DNA of 29,246 nucleotides from Sphaeroforma sirkka (Eukaryota > Opisthokonta > Ichthyosporea > Ichthyophonida), in contig LUCW03001921.1 in NCBI GenBank assembly GCA_001586965.3, forward strand, positions 1 to 29,246, in the 5' to 3' direction. The first letter of the stretch is position 1; the number at the start of each line of letters is the position of its first letter. A program made the position numbers and the translations under genes. Of the stretch, positions 1-11,610 are shown in pieces. The notes beneath the pieces are model-generated. The model made no database searches. It was not told where the DNA came from and saw only the letters and a program-made list of their open reading frames with translations.

Positions 1-86
1 GATTCATATATTTGTTGATTGTTTCCCACCATTGATAAGTAGTCGTTTCGTACTCCTTCTAATGTCTGTTATTGTTCGCCTCTCAG

Positions 87-1763
87 ACGCTAGTGGAAAG
101 ATTCAAAGCCACATACAATAAAAACTACAGAGGCTTCAGACCGGAGACCATAACTCAGACAATCGGCTTAAACGGTATGTGCAGCGAAATTCCGAAATTC
201 CATCCTCATATTATATATAATTTAGTATTGCTTAGCTCTCACGCACTATGCTGGAGGAGTCCGGTTTGTGCGTTCATTCCGTTGTTTGTTTGTAGTGATC
301 CGAGGACTGGAGTCCATGATCTATTATTTCGTTCTGCTCAATACTCATCATACACTCGTACCAGTTGCCAGATTTGGGGTAGGCAGCGTGAAGCTGGTGC
401 TTTGGGATCTGGGGGGGGTCAACAAGACCTGCATCCCATTTGGGAGAAGTATTTCGCAGAGGCTCACGGGATTATATATGTTATCGATGCGGCAGACAGG
501 CAATCTCTGGACCAAAGCCGGTTAGCGTACAGTAAGTGTTCGGCGCGCGAGTGTGTGTGTTGTTGAGTGTGCTTAATTGAGTGGTTTGTCTTAACGTTTG
601 ATAGAGCTTGGTATATTGTTTGTACGCATGATGGACTTTGTGCCTAGCATGCATATGTATATTTATACCTACTTGTGGCTACTATGGGCGTCGTAAAGCA
701 TATTGGGTTGTTAAATGTGTTGGCTTTAGAATGCTTCATCGTCATAATCGAGCTACTTAGTCTAGTATGCATGTTACTTGTCGCAGCCTATTTGTGCCCA
801 CCTCATAGAATCACCTTCAAGCTCGCCCATAGCGTAATCGAGATCTAAACCATCATTCTTTCTATCTCACATCTCATCGCAACATTATCTTTTGTCGGTT
901 ACATTCTTCTACAGATAAAATGCTGCAGAATGCGGACTTGGCAGATATTCCCCTGCTGATTTTGGTTAACAAACTGGACGTTCCTGATCCCGTACCACTG
1001 GCAGATATCAATGCTATGTTCTCTACATTTGCCAGTGTAATCGGTGACCGGCCTGCAAGGGTGCATCCTATATCCGCAATGACAGGGTGTGTAGCAATAT
1101 ATACTAATATATGTATGCTTTTGATTGTGAGTTGTGTCTTTAGTGTTCTACACTGATGCGAGTCTGGCATCGAACATAAATTCACGAGTGCTATGTAGTT
1201 GTTTATGTAGACACGGTTTTGTTCATGGGCGGTGGTGTGATGTGGAATCAATTTACAACGAGCCCTTTTCGAAGTTTGACGTCATGTCACATGCAAGTTT
1301 GCGAATGTATGCATTCTGTGTATGGGTTTTCATATGCTAGATTGTATACTCGCTTGCTAATACCGATTCGATCCGCTTTGGGAATACTATTGGAACAAAA
1401 GTTCTTCCCCTTAGCAAGTGTCTCTGGTCAATCGTTGAATTCTGCATTCAATTTCACAGCATCGAGTATGCCTGACAATCAGGTATATGTCACGGCTTTT
1501 GTTTGACATGAATGGAGTATATAAACTATGTATAAATACGCAGTAATCTGTTGGTAGCGGTGATTCGTTCAGTCAAACGCGTAATACTCGCACTCAAAAC
1601 ACACGTGATTCTAGATAATAAATAAATAGAATTGTTTTGTCAGCTTTGCTCACTCGTATCCGTTTTTGCCTGCTACAGAGACAACTGCAAGGAAGGGGTG
1701 GAATGGCTGGTATCATGCCTGAAACTAAACATCCGACAACCAAACCAACCCAGTATCTCTTAA
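87..1763 (+). CDS. ARFRP1: ARF-related small GTPase (ARFRP1-like), 5'-partial, four exons, one frame disruption
   Basis: Exons read as 87-174, 365-531, 915-1086 and 1679-1763 (stop TAA), with GT-AG introns and phases 1, 1 and 2 that join cleanly. Known family role: ARFRP1 is a Golgi-associated ARF-like GTPase acting in trans-Golgi and endosome trafficking. Seen: exon 1 starts just after the expected G1 (GxxxxGK) motif with TLVERFKATYNKNYRG, then the switch-I stretch TITQTIGLN. Exon 2 gives VKLVLWDLGG (G3), then in another frame PIWEKYFAEAHGIIYVIDAA. Exon 3 carries LVNKLDVPD (G4 NKxD) and HPISAMTG (G5). Exon 4 ends with GVEWLVSCLKLNIRQPNQ. NKNYRG..TIT.TIGLN and GVEWLV closely match ARFRP1 rather than ARF1. 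Odd: the G run at 411-418 has 8 Gs where DLGGQ requires 6. Exon 2 is 167 nt, but its flanking intron phases need 165, so the frame breaks within the G3 motif. Upstream exons (N-terminus, P-loop) lie outside the window. Confidence 0.88.
411..418 (+). other. 8-G homopolymer causing a frameshift in the GTPase G3 motif
   Basis: Before the run the frame reads LVLWDLGG. After it the conserved continuation QQDLHPIWEKYFAEAHG is in a different frame. Removing two Gs restores the family DLGGQ motif and makes the exon length fit its introns. Adding one G would also restore the frame, but would insert an extra glycine. A homopolymer length error in the assembly is the simplest cause. A real inactivating mutation is the alternative. 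Confidence 0.85.
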
Positions 1764-1778
1764 CGATGATGCACGGGA

Positions 1779-1784
1779 AATAAA
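1779..1784 (+). promoter_or_regulatory. Candidate poly(A) signal of the ARFRP1-like gene
   Basis: AATAAA lies 15 nt after the TAA stop and is followed by a second overlapping AATAAAT copy. It would give a very short 3' UTR. The hexamer is common by chance in AT-rich DNA, so the support is its position only. Confidence 0.4.
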
Positions 1785-2329
1785 TAAATAGTAAAACATT
1801 AGTTAGAATGAGATGGAATGAAGATAATTGAGCGAAGCATCATATGTTAAAAAGTATTTTATAGATTTCGTCATGGGAGTTCATATATACAGTGATTATG
1901 GTGGCCATACAAAACAAGTTGGCTATATCAGCGCATGCTCTACGTAGCTGCCACTATTGCAAACTCGCGTTACTTTTTAACCTATTGAGTGCGAATCAGA
2001 GAGATTCTCGAATAGCAAGGTTAGAGAAAATCAAAACTACCCACAATTCCATATCAATAGGAATGAAGGTTTGTAGCTAGGATCGGATGTCCACATGGCG
2101 GATACAATTCTACAAGTAAAATAATATCGAACATACAGAAGTGATTCTGAAAAATGCTGCCGCTTACAAGACGCCAGCTCTTTTCTGCTAATACGATCTT
2201 TGATACAGCCTTATACGTTTTATTCGGATGTACAGCTCATATTTTGTAGTGCCCAAAGGATGGTCAATCGGGGAAGCTGTATAAAAGTATATATACTTCT
2301 CGACCCATCTCGCTACTTTAGTACATACA

Positions 2330-2390
2330 TGTGTGTATACACACATACACACATACACACATACACACACACTCTCTCTCTCTCTCTCTA
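2330..2390. repeat. Compound microsatellite (CACATA)n-(CA)n-(CT)n
   Basis: A run of ACACATACACACATAC units passes directly into about nine CT dinucleotides. The purine/pyrimidine asymmetry changes at the boundary between the two motifs. Confidence 0.85.
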
Positions 2391-3384
2391 CATAAAGAGC
2401 CAGAGATGGCAGAGATAGAGTAGAGTGAAGGGATACGAGTCCCTTTTTTAACAGTACGTTGTTGAATTTTTAAAGAGGCTATGTATGTAGTTGTGGACAA
2501 TTGTACGATATACATTGACAGTTAGACTCCGAATGTGCATTTCCACTATGCATATAAATACTTTTTATGTCTTGGAATGTCTGTTATCCTTTTTGAGATT
2601 TTCCAAAAGTTTTTTAAATTGACAAAAGAAATACATACTGTAGTTATATTGTCGCAAGATTTGAACAAGCAAGTGAAGCAAATCAATTTATTCTGACTTC
2701 ACAAATCACAATTAACAATTTGGCATTGGCGCATTTCACATTTGCGACCGTCTTTTAGACCCTTCAGCTGTCGTCACATACCTTAACGAGCATGTGCCAC
2801 ACACCTTTGCGCTCATTGGATACGCAATTCGAATATCCCTCCATGATTGGTATAGAGTCTTTGAAATATCACGACTGTTTTCTTTTAAATATTTGGCGGG
2901 AGTTGGAGAACCGAGAGCTTTCTTGGAGTATTTTAGAGCTTTTATGGAGTAATATCCTTGATAAACACGACTAAAAACGATAAGGGGAAAACAAAAGTCA
3001 ATGAAAGAGTAAAATGCCAAAATTTGACTATACTGCAGTGCAGTACCCAATATTTCTACCAATTAATTCAGGACATGCCACATGTATGTATATCTGTGCG
3101 CGGCGGCCGCTGTGAGCCTGAGAGCTATTATTTATCTCCTCAAAACTCAAAAGTCAAAACTCAAAATCCGTATTGAACTGGGGGGCGACTATTTTTAAAA
3201 TAGTACATATGTATTGAATCACTCTATGATAATTGATGAATCAGTATTCACTCTGAACTCTGAAGTGTGAAATCACTGATGACTGAACTGCTTTTTGTTT
3301 CTTGTTTTTTAATGTTGCGAGCCAGAACTGTAGAAGCACATAACTTTTATTTATATATTTTATTTTTATTTTAAATTTAGAAGT

Positions 3385-3605
3385 CGTGAGACTGTGAATC
3401 CGTGACTGTGGAGAGTGGAACTGTGGACTGTGGACTGTGGACACTGGACGGTGACTGTGAGAGTGTGAGTCCGGACTGTAAGTGTGGATTGTGGACTGTG
3501 GACAGCGACTGTCAGGAGTGTCAACGAGTCAGCGACTGTGAGAGTGTGATTCTGTGTCTCTGACAGTGACTGTGAGTCTGTGTCTCTGTGACAAGTGACA
3601 ACTGA
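3385..3605. repeat. Degenerate low-complexity tract of GACTGTGGACTGTG / GTGACTGTGAGAGTG words
   Basis: About 220 bp built from imperfect 6-10-bp words (GACTGTG, GTGAGAGTGTG, TCTGTGTCTCTGTGAC). There is no fixed period. The plus strand is strongly G/T-rich, so the short minus-strand open frames here are composition artefacts rich in Ser, Thr and His. It looks like slippage-derived cryptic repeat DNA. Confidence 0.75.
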
Positions 3606-4147
3606 CAGTATTCCAATGTGTTCCACTATTCTTGTTCTCACAGACTCTTCTCTTCTCTTGTTGTGTGAGACTTCTGAGTTTTGACTTGAATTTCTCAGTT
3701 GAGTCAGTTCTGAGTTCCTTCTCATGAACCACATTTTTATTAATTTATTTTTAAAAACAAACAAAAAACCTCTTATTTTTATAACCATGACACGAGTATG
3801 ACGTCCAGCTTTTGTGAGTTTTACGAATAAGAACTCCACAATGTATTCCAAAATATTTTTCGATAGATTTTAAAAATAGAGCCGAAGATTTCAAATATAT
3901 CTAGAGAATTAAGATCATAAATCGAATATCTTCTAGTGTGGATTTGGATGCTCGCAATCCTCTTGTGCAGTTTGGAACTGTGGATAGTTTTTCTTTCAGA
4001 ATTTAGGGCCAGAATTTTTCTAAAATGGGGTTCCTTTTTCTCTCACTTGTACTCATCATGATGATTTTAAATATGACTATTTTAAAAAATATATATAAAA
4101 CATTATAATTTTGTTTTTAGAAAAAGACCTATATGTTCTTACTGTAG

Positions 4148-5836
4148 AAGTGTACATTATATTTATATAGATATATTTGAAAATACATATATATGTCGTG
4201 TGTGCCGCTGGTGTGCTAACCGCATCTCAATACGACGGTTGCGGGCACTGGCAAACTACACAGCTGTGCGCGATGGTAAGTGCCGTTGTACACGTTCATA
4301 TACATGTATATATCAGATGCACAATATAATGTCAGTCATATTTTGCAATACGTATTCGTATCGATAGGCAACTTCTTACCTTGTAATACTTTTTTGGCCT
4401 ATCCCAATTGTTGTCACTGCATCGAACATATATTTGACGTGCAACAACTTATACCAGATAGCTACTTGATTAGGTACTGCACTATCATGAAACGTTTAGC
4501 ACTACGCTTTTTCAATCAACTGAACCCTCGAACCGAAATAAATGACTTTTCGCAATCAGGTCAAGACAGTGATCAATCGAGCTCACATATGACCATACAA
4601 GGCAGCTCCTCATCTCGATCCATTCCAACGATCAACAACGAAGTACCCGGTAGTTTGAGCACTCGTATGAGTTCTTTTCCAAGCCATAATACAATGCCGC
4701 CGCACACAAAGGTATATTTAAAGTTTTGATAGTTTAAGAATCGTGTGACGTGCTTATGTAGTCGATCCCTCTTATCCAGGGAGGAACGATGTCTTGAGTT
4801 CGCGAGTTTCATGGATTGATTCCTTTTATTGTATGCTTTGTTTCTCGCATCTAATGCTATCGTATAGTTTGGTCTATGTCATTGTTTTCAACTATAGTTA
4901 TTCTGTGTTGGAAGGGGCGTAGTGCGTAGTACGTAGCCCTTATACAGGTGGTCATATGACGTCGAATACCTGGCCCGTTGGCTATCGTTCTGTTCTGAAG
5001 CAATTTTGTTGTCGTTGTACCAGTTTGTACGATTTCGATGCATATGTTTATAAGTTTGATGAACATATTTCTCAGAAATACACTGTTGACTGCACCAGCC
5101 CCGACTTCATATATGTTTGGTAATATCCTGACGTGTTTATTGTATATCGAGCAGACCGTATACGGTTGGATACTTTCAGGCGTGGCGTGCCATGACTTCG
5201 ATAAATATGTCTCGAGGTACACATTATCGATTGTATCAGCTCAGAGTTGTTTGTATTTGTTTGTATCTTGACATGGTCTATTATATATCGGTTTGATGCG
5301 ATAAGTTGGATATTCCTTGGTGTTGTGTGTGTGCTATGGCTCCGATTGCTTTCTCTTAGGCACACATTCGCTTCGATTGCATAGGTCAATCTCTTCATCA
5401 CACTCGTACATGTATAATATGCTCCACTGGGTAGGTTGTGAGCTGCTAAGTTTGAGTACGTATATGTATATCTGTGTAAGGTAGGGTAGCTGTTCGGACG
5501 GGGAAGGTGTACTTTGCCGCATCCGTTGCACTGAGTACTGTCACGTGCGCCCGATCAAACACTTTCGTGTGCATCATTCGCATCCAACTGTGAGCACATT
5601 TCAGTAAGTATGAGTGTGGATTTGTGAATGTAGCTTGACTCATGACCGTCTCAGTCGGTACTGATCACGAAAAGTTCGTTCGCCATGTTGTACATCTTTT
5701 TTTAAGGGTTTAAAGTCGGGTATGCAATAGTTTGTCATGCACGCTCATTCGAGCTGTTCTTTATTCTTGACACCCATTGTTGATGATAATAGAATTTATA
5801 TTTTGGATTATACATTACATATGATATATATTATAA

Positions 5837-5867
<31 letters not shown>

Positions 5868-5993
5868 GATATATTGTATTATGTATTATTTCTATTATTT
5901 CTATTGTGTGTATATATAGAAATGAATATATATGCATGCATATATATATATGTATATATATATATATGTGTGTGTGTGTGATGTGTGTATATG

Positions 5994-6073
<80 letters not shown>

Positions 6074-6695
6074 TTCTATATATATATATATATATATCTA
6101 CATCTACATCTACATCTATGTATATATATATATATGTATATAGATATATGTATATTTATTTTTATATGTATGTATGTATGTATGTATGTATATGTATATA
6201 CAAATATGTAGGTATTTAGTGTCGTCCGTGAAGATAAATTTTTCGTGAGATACATTTACACATATTAGCCTGGAGAGCATGATTGCCATTTACGTGCATG
6301 ATAATGTACATATATATATCTATAGTCGACGAGATGAAAATGCAAATCTTCGTAGGTTCTGCTATCTTCATCGTGAGCTCATGGGGTGCTGTACTTGTAC
6401 ATTGCTGGTATATGAAGGAACAGTTCGAGACACCTAATGCTACTTGCGTTGTATCAATTCTACCTACAGTCTGCAGGAGATGAATGGGTGGGTGGGGGTC
6501 TACCAGAAGTCTTCCTCATACAATCAATCGCTGACTCACTGGTCAACTGGCCTGAAATGTCTGAAATCGAGCTCTTCCCCCTATTCCATCGCCTGATACA
6601 CTCCACCGATAGCGGTAAGTAGGACCATGCTGAAGTGTGGAAGCTCATGTCCATATTATATGTATATATCTTTATTAATATATATTTATATATAC

Positions 6696-6741
<46 letters not shown>

Positions 6742-9700
6742 CCCCATAATTTAATGTTGTAAATTTGTGTGTATCCCCATAATTTAATGTTGTAAATTAT
6801 GTAATATCCGCATGGTTCCATACCTGGTCGATTCAGTGTCTGTCATCGGTATACAAGGTAGCAGACGCTGGCATGCTATGACTAGAAACATTTCTGAAGT
6901 TTTTTCATGTGCTGTACACTGTTTGTTTTAACTCACCACCCCGTACAGATTAATCCCTTTATGTTTATATATATATCCATGTAAAAAGGCGGTATGGCAG
7001 TCGTGATTTAGGACCATATACTCTTGCAGTCACCCACAGATAGTCCTATTTTCATTACCCTGTAGCCACATCCCGTCTAATGGTATTCCCACATATGTGC
7101 AGATGACACAACCGGGCAACGGTATCGAACAGAGGCCAAGTCTTGTATACCGGCACTCGCAGGCATTCTGGATGCTGCAGGGAAGCAGACGGTGGACTAC
7201 ACACCACAATTGCTAGTACAGTGTCTCACCAGCCTGCGTTTCATTACTAAAGGTGTGTGCCAGCTGCTATTCTGAGCAGTGGATATTGTGGGCCAAGTCG
7301 CTAACCTATCCTTAGATAACAATCAAGGGCTATCAATTCACTGTAGCGGATCATTGCTGCATGGATCACGCCGTAGTATCACACTCACCACCCACTTCAA
7401 GTTTGTGTACTCTGGCGGAGGTTCTCAATACTCCGTGAGCAGTGAGGTCTGTGTACATCACGCCACTCCACTCTATGTCTGTGCTCATATCTTATGTCTT
7501 CTCTGCAGGCGATCCCTACAACATCACCATAGCAACGAACCTGGATGTGCTGATTAGCTGCCGCAACATCATGCGCCACTTTGCGCACGACGCGAGCGTG
7601 CAGCGGTACTGCTGCATGATTTATCGGTCACTGACATTCAACCGCGCAGACAATCAGCGCCTGGTGGTAGAGATTGGTGTAGTGCCTCTGATCTACAGGG
7701 TACGTTGGGCCTGTGTGGGGTGTTGCGAGTGTGAGTGTGTGTGGAGTGTAGCGTGTGTGTGTGTAGGGTGTTGCGAGTGTGTGTACCCTCTCGAGGTGTG
7801 GTCTGTGAACAGTGGGGTTGGCGATGTCAATGTGTGTGTCGCGGTGGTGGTGTGTTTTGAGGCTACTGGGCGCATGTTGCGTATCTGCTATTTACATCCC
7901 TGTGTCTGTGTGGTGATATCAATGTGTGGTGATGGAGAGATGGGCAGTCTCACACATCTACGAGATATATGCCTGGTTGATTTGCATGGGATTGGGGGTT
8001 TATTGGTGTGAAGTTTACCTTTGGTTAGCGGCTATTGATAGTGTTACATGTACAGGCACCAATAGTAAACGTTACTATCTCCCTGTCTCTACGGTTCTAA
8101 CATTTATCTATCCCAATACTCCATCAGGCCATAGCGAAGTTTCCGGATTGCCCCGAAGTTCCGGCGGCAGCGTTCATGTGCATACAAAACATCACCTGGC
8201 TGGTGGAAAGCAACCGTAACTCCATAGTCACAGACGGGGGACTGCTGATTATCATTGACTCTATGCGCGTTCACAGGTAAGTCGCGTTCTGTAAGTGACT
8301 ATTACATCACGCAGCCGTGTGAAGTATCGATAGAGACTGTACCGTGACTACTATTGTATGTCTATCGCGTAGGTATCCATGTATGTGATAAGTGTAGGCG
8401 GAGATATTGAGCGTATAGTTATTTCCGAAGCATAGCCGGTAGTAGTTGTCCATGTGACTCGCGTCTGAGCAATCACGGCCTGACGCGGTAGTCGTCGAAT
8501 CCGCACCCCTCTTCACGGACAAACCTAACACGTATGACATACCTCCATCTTGCTTCTATTAGCGACAACGTCGATGTGCAGAAATGGGGCTGTGGAGCTC
8601 TGCAGAACCTTGCCTGCTGCTTTCAGTGCACGTCCCTTCTGATACAAAAGGGCTCGCTCCGTCTGGTGCTACATGCCATGGCTACACACCTGGCGGATCC
8701 CATAGTGCAGAACTACGGCCTGGGTGTGCTGAGGAATATTTCGTATCTAAGTAAGTAAACGTCACATTTTCATATAATAGTATTGACTGGTTACGGGTAC
8801 TTCAGTCCATCTGTCGTTCACCTCCACCCCAATCCCTACTGGTTTGAGTAGGATAGCTGTGTTATGGTAGAGTACATCCCACCCTCAAATCTCATCTCAT
8901 TACAATCACATGGCGCGATTACAGCACCCCTTACCTTGATACAACCAGTACATCTCGAGAAGTACAATTCCAATTTCAAAGGCAATGAGCCCCCTCTCTC
9001 TCTTCACATCTTATTCAATTTTGATAGCTAGTAAAACTACAGACACAAACACACAGTACATATATGGATACAAATACAAAAAACATGGTATAGTACAGAC
9101 ACAGGTACAAAGAACACAGCCTGCAGTTTATATTATGCATCACCTGGCGTCTCCCACCCCAATTACCCATACTCTTCGCAACGAGGTTGTGCTATTGATT
9201 TACTTCTTCTGCAGCGGTCTGTTCTATTACTGTACGTCTCAATAGTAAACTTGCAGAACAATATTCCGTAAGCAACATCCCACCCTCATCCCATCCAATG
9301 CTCCCTTTCTTCATTTGACCTACCTCAGAAACCAACCGCGTGTCTGTGGCTGACAGCGGCGCGTTTGAAACCGCGATCACTTCGCTGGTAAACTACAGCG
9401 CTGATTTGGACGTGCAAAACAGCGCGTACTCGTTCCTGCTGAACTCAGTGATAGATGTACCGGAGAACAAGGCCAAACTCCTGCGCTTTGACGCGCTTTT
9501 GCCCGCGATATTCCGTGCGCGCACGAGGTTTCACGACGATAAACGCTTTGCGGATAAGGTGGCGGTGTTGTTGGATCAATTGTCGGACCAGGGAAAGGGT
9601 ATGTACTATGTTGATGTGGTGTCTACGGGAACTAAGTCCCACTGTATCGATATATTGGAGGTATTCGATGTGTTTGTAGGTAACTTTGATATATATCTGC

Positions 9701-9924
9701 GCGAATTGATCGCATTTGTATTTGATATATACTTGCATAGGTTTTTTATATTTCGAAGTAACTACTATGATGGTTGTGTGTATCCCTATCTGGTAACACT
9801 TTAGATGTCGCATGTCATTCAGTAACTTCCATTGCGCATCAAGTTCTTATACACAACCACTCACACACAAACACATACATACATATATATATATATATAA
9901 ATATGTGTGTGTGTGTATATATTT

Positions 9925-9967
<43 letters not shown>

Positions 9968-11481
9968 TATATTATATATATATATATATTTACTTATTTA
10001 CTTATGTATCTACATACTTGTAAACTTGTAGACATGTACTTACTTATATGCACACACGCGAAATTTCACCACCACAGGTCACTATATTGTGCTGGAACGC
10101 GACATCGAACCCTTGTCGCTCTTCGAAGTGTCTCTGCGCAGAATGGCGCCGCTCTCGCCCTCCGACGATACATTGCTAGGGTGTTTGGGGGGTAGTGGGT
10201 TAAGCAGTTGTGACTCACGTGCACATACGAACCACGTGTACACCCATGCCACACCCCTGATGTCTGGGTCCTTGGATGAGTGTGTGCTCAATGGGCACTG
10301 TGACCACAGGGAGCGGGACGGCGCAATTATGGGCGATCTGATCGAGCGAGAGATCGTGGCCAAATCAAAATCGGACGATAAGGAAGTCTCACGCAGACCG
10401 AGCGCGTCTATGCATGAGATCCGCATGGGCGTGTGTGATGTGTGTAAGGGTGCGTATTTGAACTCTTTGGTATTGGCAACGAAGGCTAAGGGTGAGAGAT
10501 GGCTGCTGCACCGAGTGTGCGGGCGACGCTGTCACAGCTCAATGGTATGTGTGTACACGCAAAGCAAAGGCATTGTGTACTTTGTGTACATACACGAGCG
10601 TACTTGTGTTAGCACGGTCATATGTGTGCACACAGGGGAGCGTTATATGTGCACATGCTTCCACGCACACATGTATACGCGCACATCGCTAACTCTAGGT
10701 GTATGGGTATTGTACGCATGGAGTGTCTTACTGGTGTCTTCGTCCATGTAAGTATCTCGGACTGGCTTCACACTTGTTATTCAAATTGGGAGGACTGCGT
10801 GTCTACTAAACAATTATTGGATCCACGTGTTCATAGCCGTGTCTACTGCACTTTTCCTGTCGAGTGAAACTTCTGAGTGGATATCGCGTAGGTAGTCGAG
10901 TTTTGCACGTAGTGCTTTAGAAAAAATATGGATGTAAGGTTTTCGGGTTTAGGGTTAGACATACAGAATTTAATATTCTATATGCATATAGAAATTTCCT
11001 TTCTGCTGCCAATCTCCGCAAAGAGTTGTTCGACTGTAAATCCGTTGACACAGACTATTCTCGCGTTGTATCAGACGTTTGCTACGTTTATCAAATCTAT
11101 TTCAGCGATTTTCTATCTGTAGTCGGCCTATATGTACCTTTTTTTCTTATATGGTAATGTAGATATGAATGTTTCGTTTAGGTGAACGTTTATTTATAAA
11201 CCGCACACGCATATGTACAAAATAGGGATACACGTATATGTACAAAATAGGGATACAAACATCATGGAAAATATTTGGTCTCCACTAGACAAACATAGTC
11301 GGAAAGGCTTGCCTTTTTCTATCAGGTGGGTTTGTTTTACTAGCGACACATGGACTAATATCTTGTGTGTTTATCATTATTGTAGATTAAAGCAGTCGAT
11401 CTGACCCATAACGGTGGCATCCTCGCAACGTTTCAACCAGTATCAGCTGAGGACGAGCCGCTCATACCACTCCCGGCATGA
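4148..11481 (+). CDS. Armadillo-like repeat protein with Ser-rich N-terminal part and C-terminal Cys-rich putative zinc site, ten exons
   Basis: Exons: A about 4148-4275 (start uncertain), B 4560-4711, C 6470-6614, D 7103-7252, E 7509-7699, F 8128-8276, G 8563-8750, H 9329-9598, I 10078-10544 and J 11386-11481 (stop TGA). All junctions are GT-AG with matching phases (1,0,1,1,0,2,1,1,0). B-J plus the split codon gives 602 residues. B is Ser-rich and probably disordered ([17 protein letters not shown]). D-H form helical repeats of ARM type: [19 protein letters not shown] (F), [17 protein letters not shown] and [13 protein letters not shown] (G), [13 protein letters not shown] (H). Exon I has a low-complexity linker and then C-x2-C-x24-C-x3-C (Cys codons 10434, 10443, 10518, 10530), likely binding a metal. 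J is a short acidic tail ([11 protein letters not shown]). ARM repeats are protein-binding scaffolds; the specific role is unknown. No start codon is assigned, so the 5' end may lie further upstream. Confidence 0.75.
5824..6205. repeat. Intronic compound microsatellite, (AT)n with (GT)n, (CATCTA)n and (TATG)n
   Basis: Lies in the 1,758-nt intron between exons B and C of the ARM-repeat gene. Pure TA runs of about 30 and 70 bp are interrupted by short GT and CATCTA tracts, and the block ends in about seven TATG units. Open frames here translate to Tyr/Ile strings and are not genes. Confidence 0.93.
6677..6797. repeat. (TA)n-(TG)n microsatellite followed by a 33-bp tandem duplication
   Basis: A TA run passes into about 15 TG units. 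It is followed by two copies, 33 bp apart (6738 and 6771), of a segment starting GTATCCCCATAATTTAATG. The duplication includes the end of the TG run, as expected for slippage. It lies inside the intron between exons C and D. Confidence 0.85.
9868..10018. repeat. Intronic (AC)/(AT)/(GT) microsatellite
   Basis: Lies in the intron between exons H and I of the ARM-repeat gene. ACACA and ATACAT words lead into TA runs, a short GTGTGTGTGT block, then about 20 further TA units and TTACTTA words. Confidence 0.9.
11212..11257. repeat. Two direct repeats of 21 bp, 25 bp apart
   Basis: An identical 21-bp segment beginning TATGTACAAAATAGGGATAC occurs at 11212-11232 and 11237-11257. It lies in the last intron of the ARM-repeat gene. 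No larger element is visible around it. Confidence 0.9.
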
Positions 11482-11576
11482 TGGCACCAAGGAACTTTGA
11501 ATACATGCATACCGGTATAAGCATACAGATACACATTCCAGTATACGCGTGGACCCACAGACACATATACACACAC

Positions 11577-11610
<34 letters not shown>

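Larger units (their letters stand above)
1785..4147. other. Intergenic AT-rich region, no gene recognised
   Basis: About 2.4 kb without convincing exons: open frames are short, lack plausible splice context and have no recognisable motifs. It contains a (CACATA)/(CT) microsatellite (2330-2390), several A/T homopolymer stretches, and a strand-biased low-complexity tract at 3385-3605. The promoter and 5' end of the next gene, and possibly further upstream exons, should lie here, but I could not place them. Confidence 0.5.

Noticed and set aside
1219-1506. 95-codon ORF between GTPase exons 3 and 4
   Set aside because: It lies inside the third intron of the ARFRP1-like gene, in another frame, with no recognisable motif.
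3366-3851. 161-codon minus-strand ORF
   Set aside because: It is driven by the GTGACTGTGAG low-complexity tract, and its Ser/Thr/His-rich composition matches the repeat rather than a protein family.
10936-10960. TTTAGGGTTAG, telomere-like
   Set aside because: A single partial copy inside an intron; no tandem telomeric array.
11213-11404. FTSDTWTN peptide resembling a hAT transposase motif
   Set aside because: Only about nine residues resemble the hAT DxWTS-type motif. The flanks do not continue the match, and the stretch lies within the last intron of the ARM gene.
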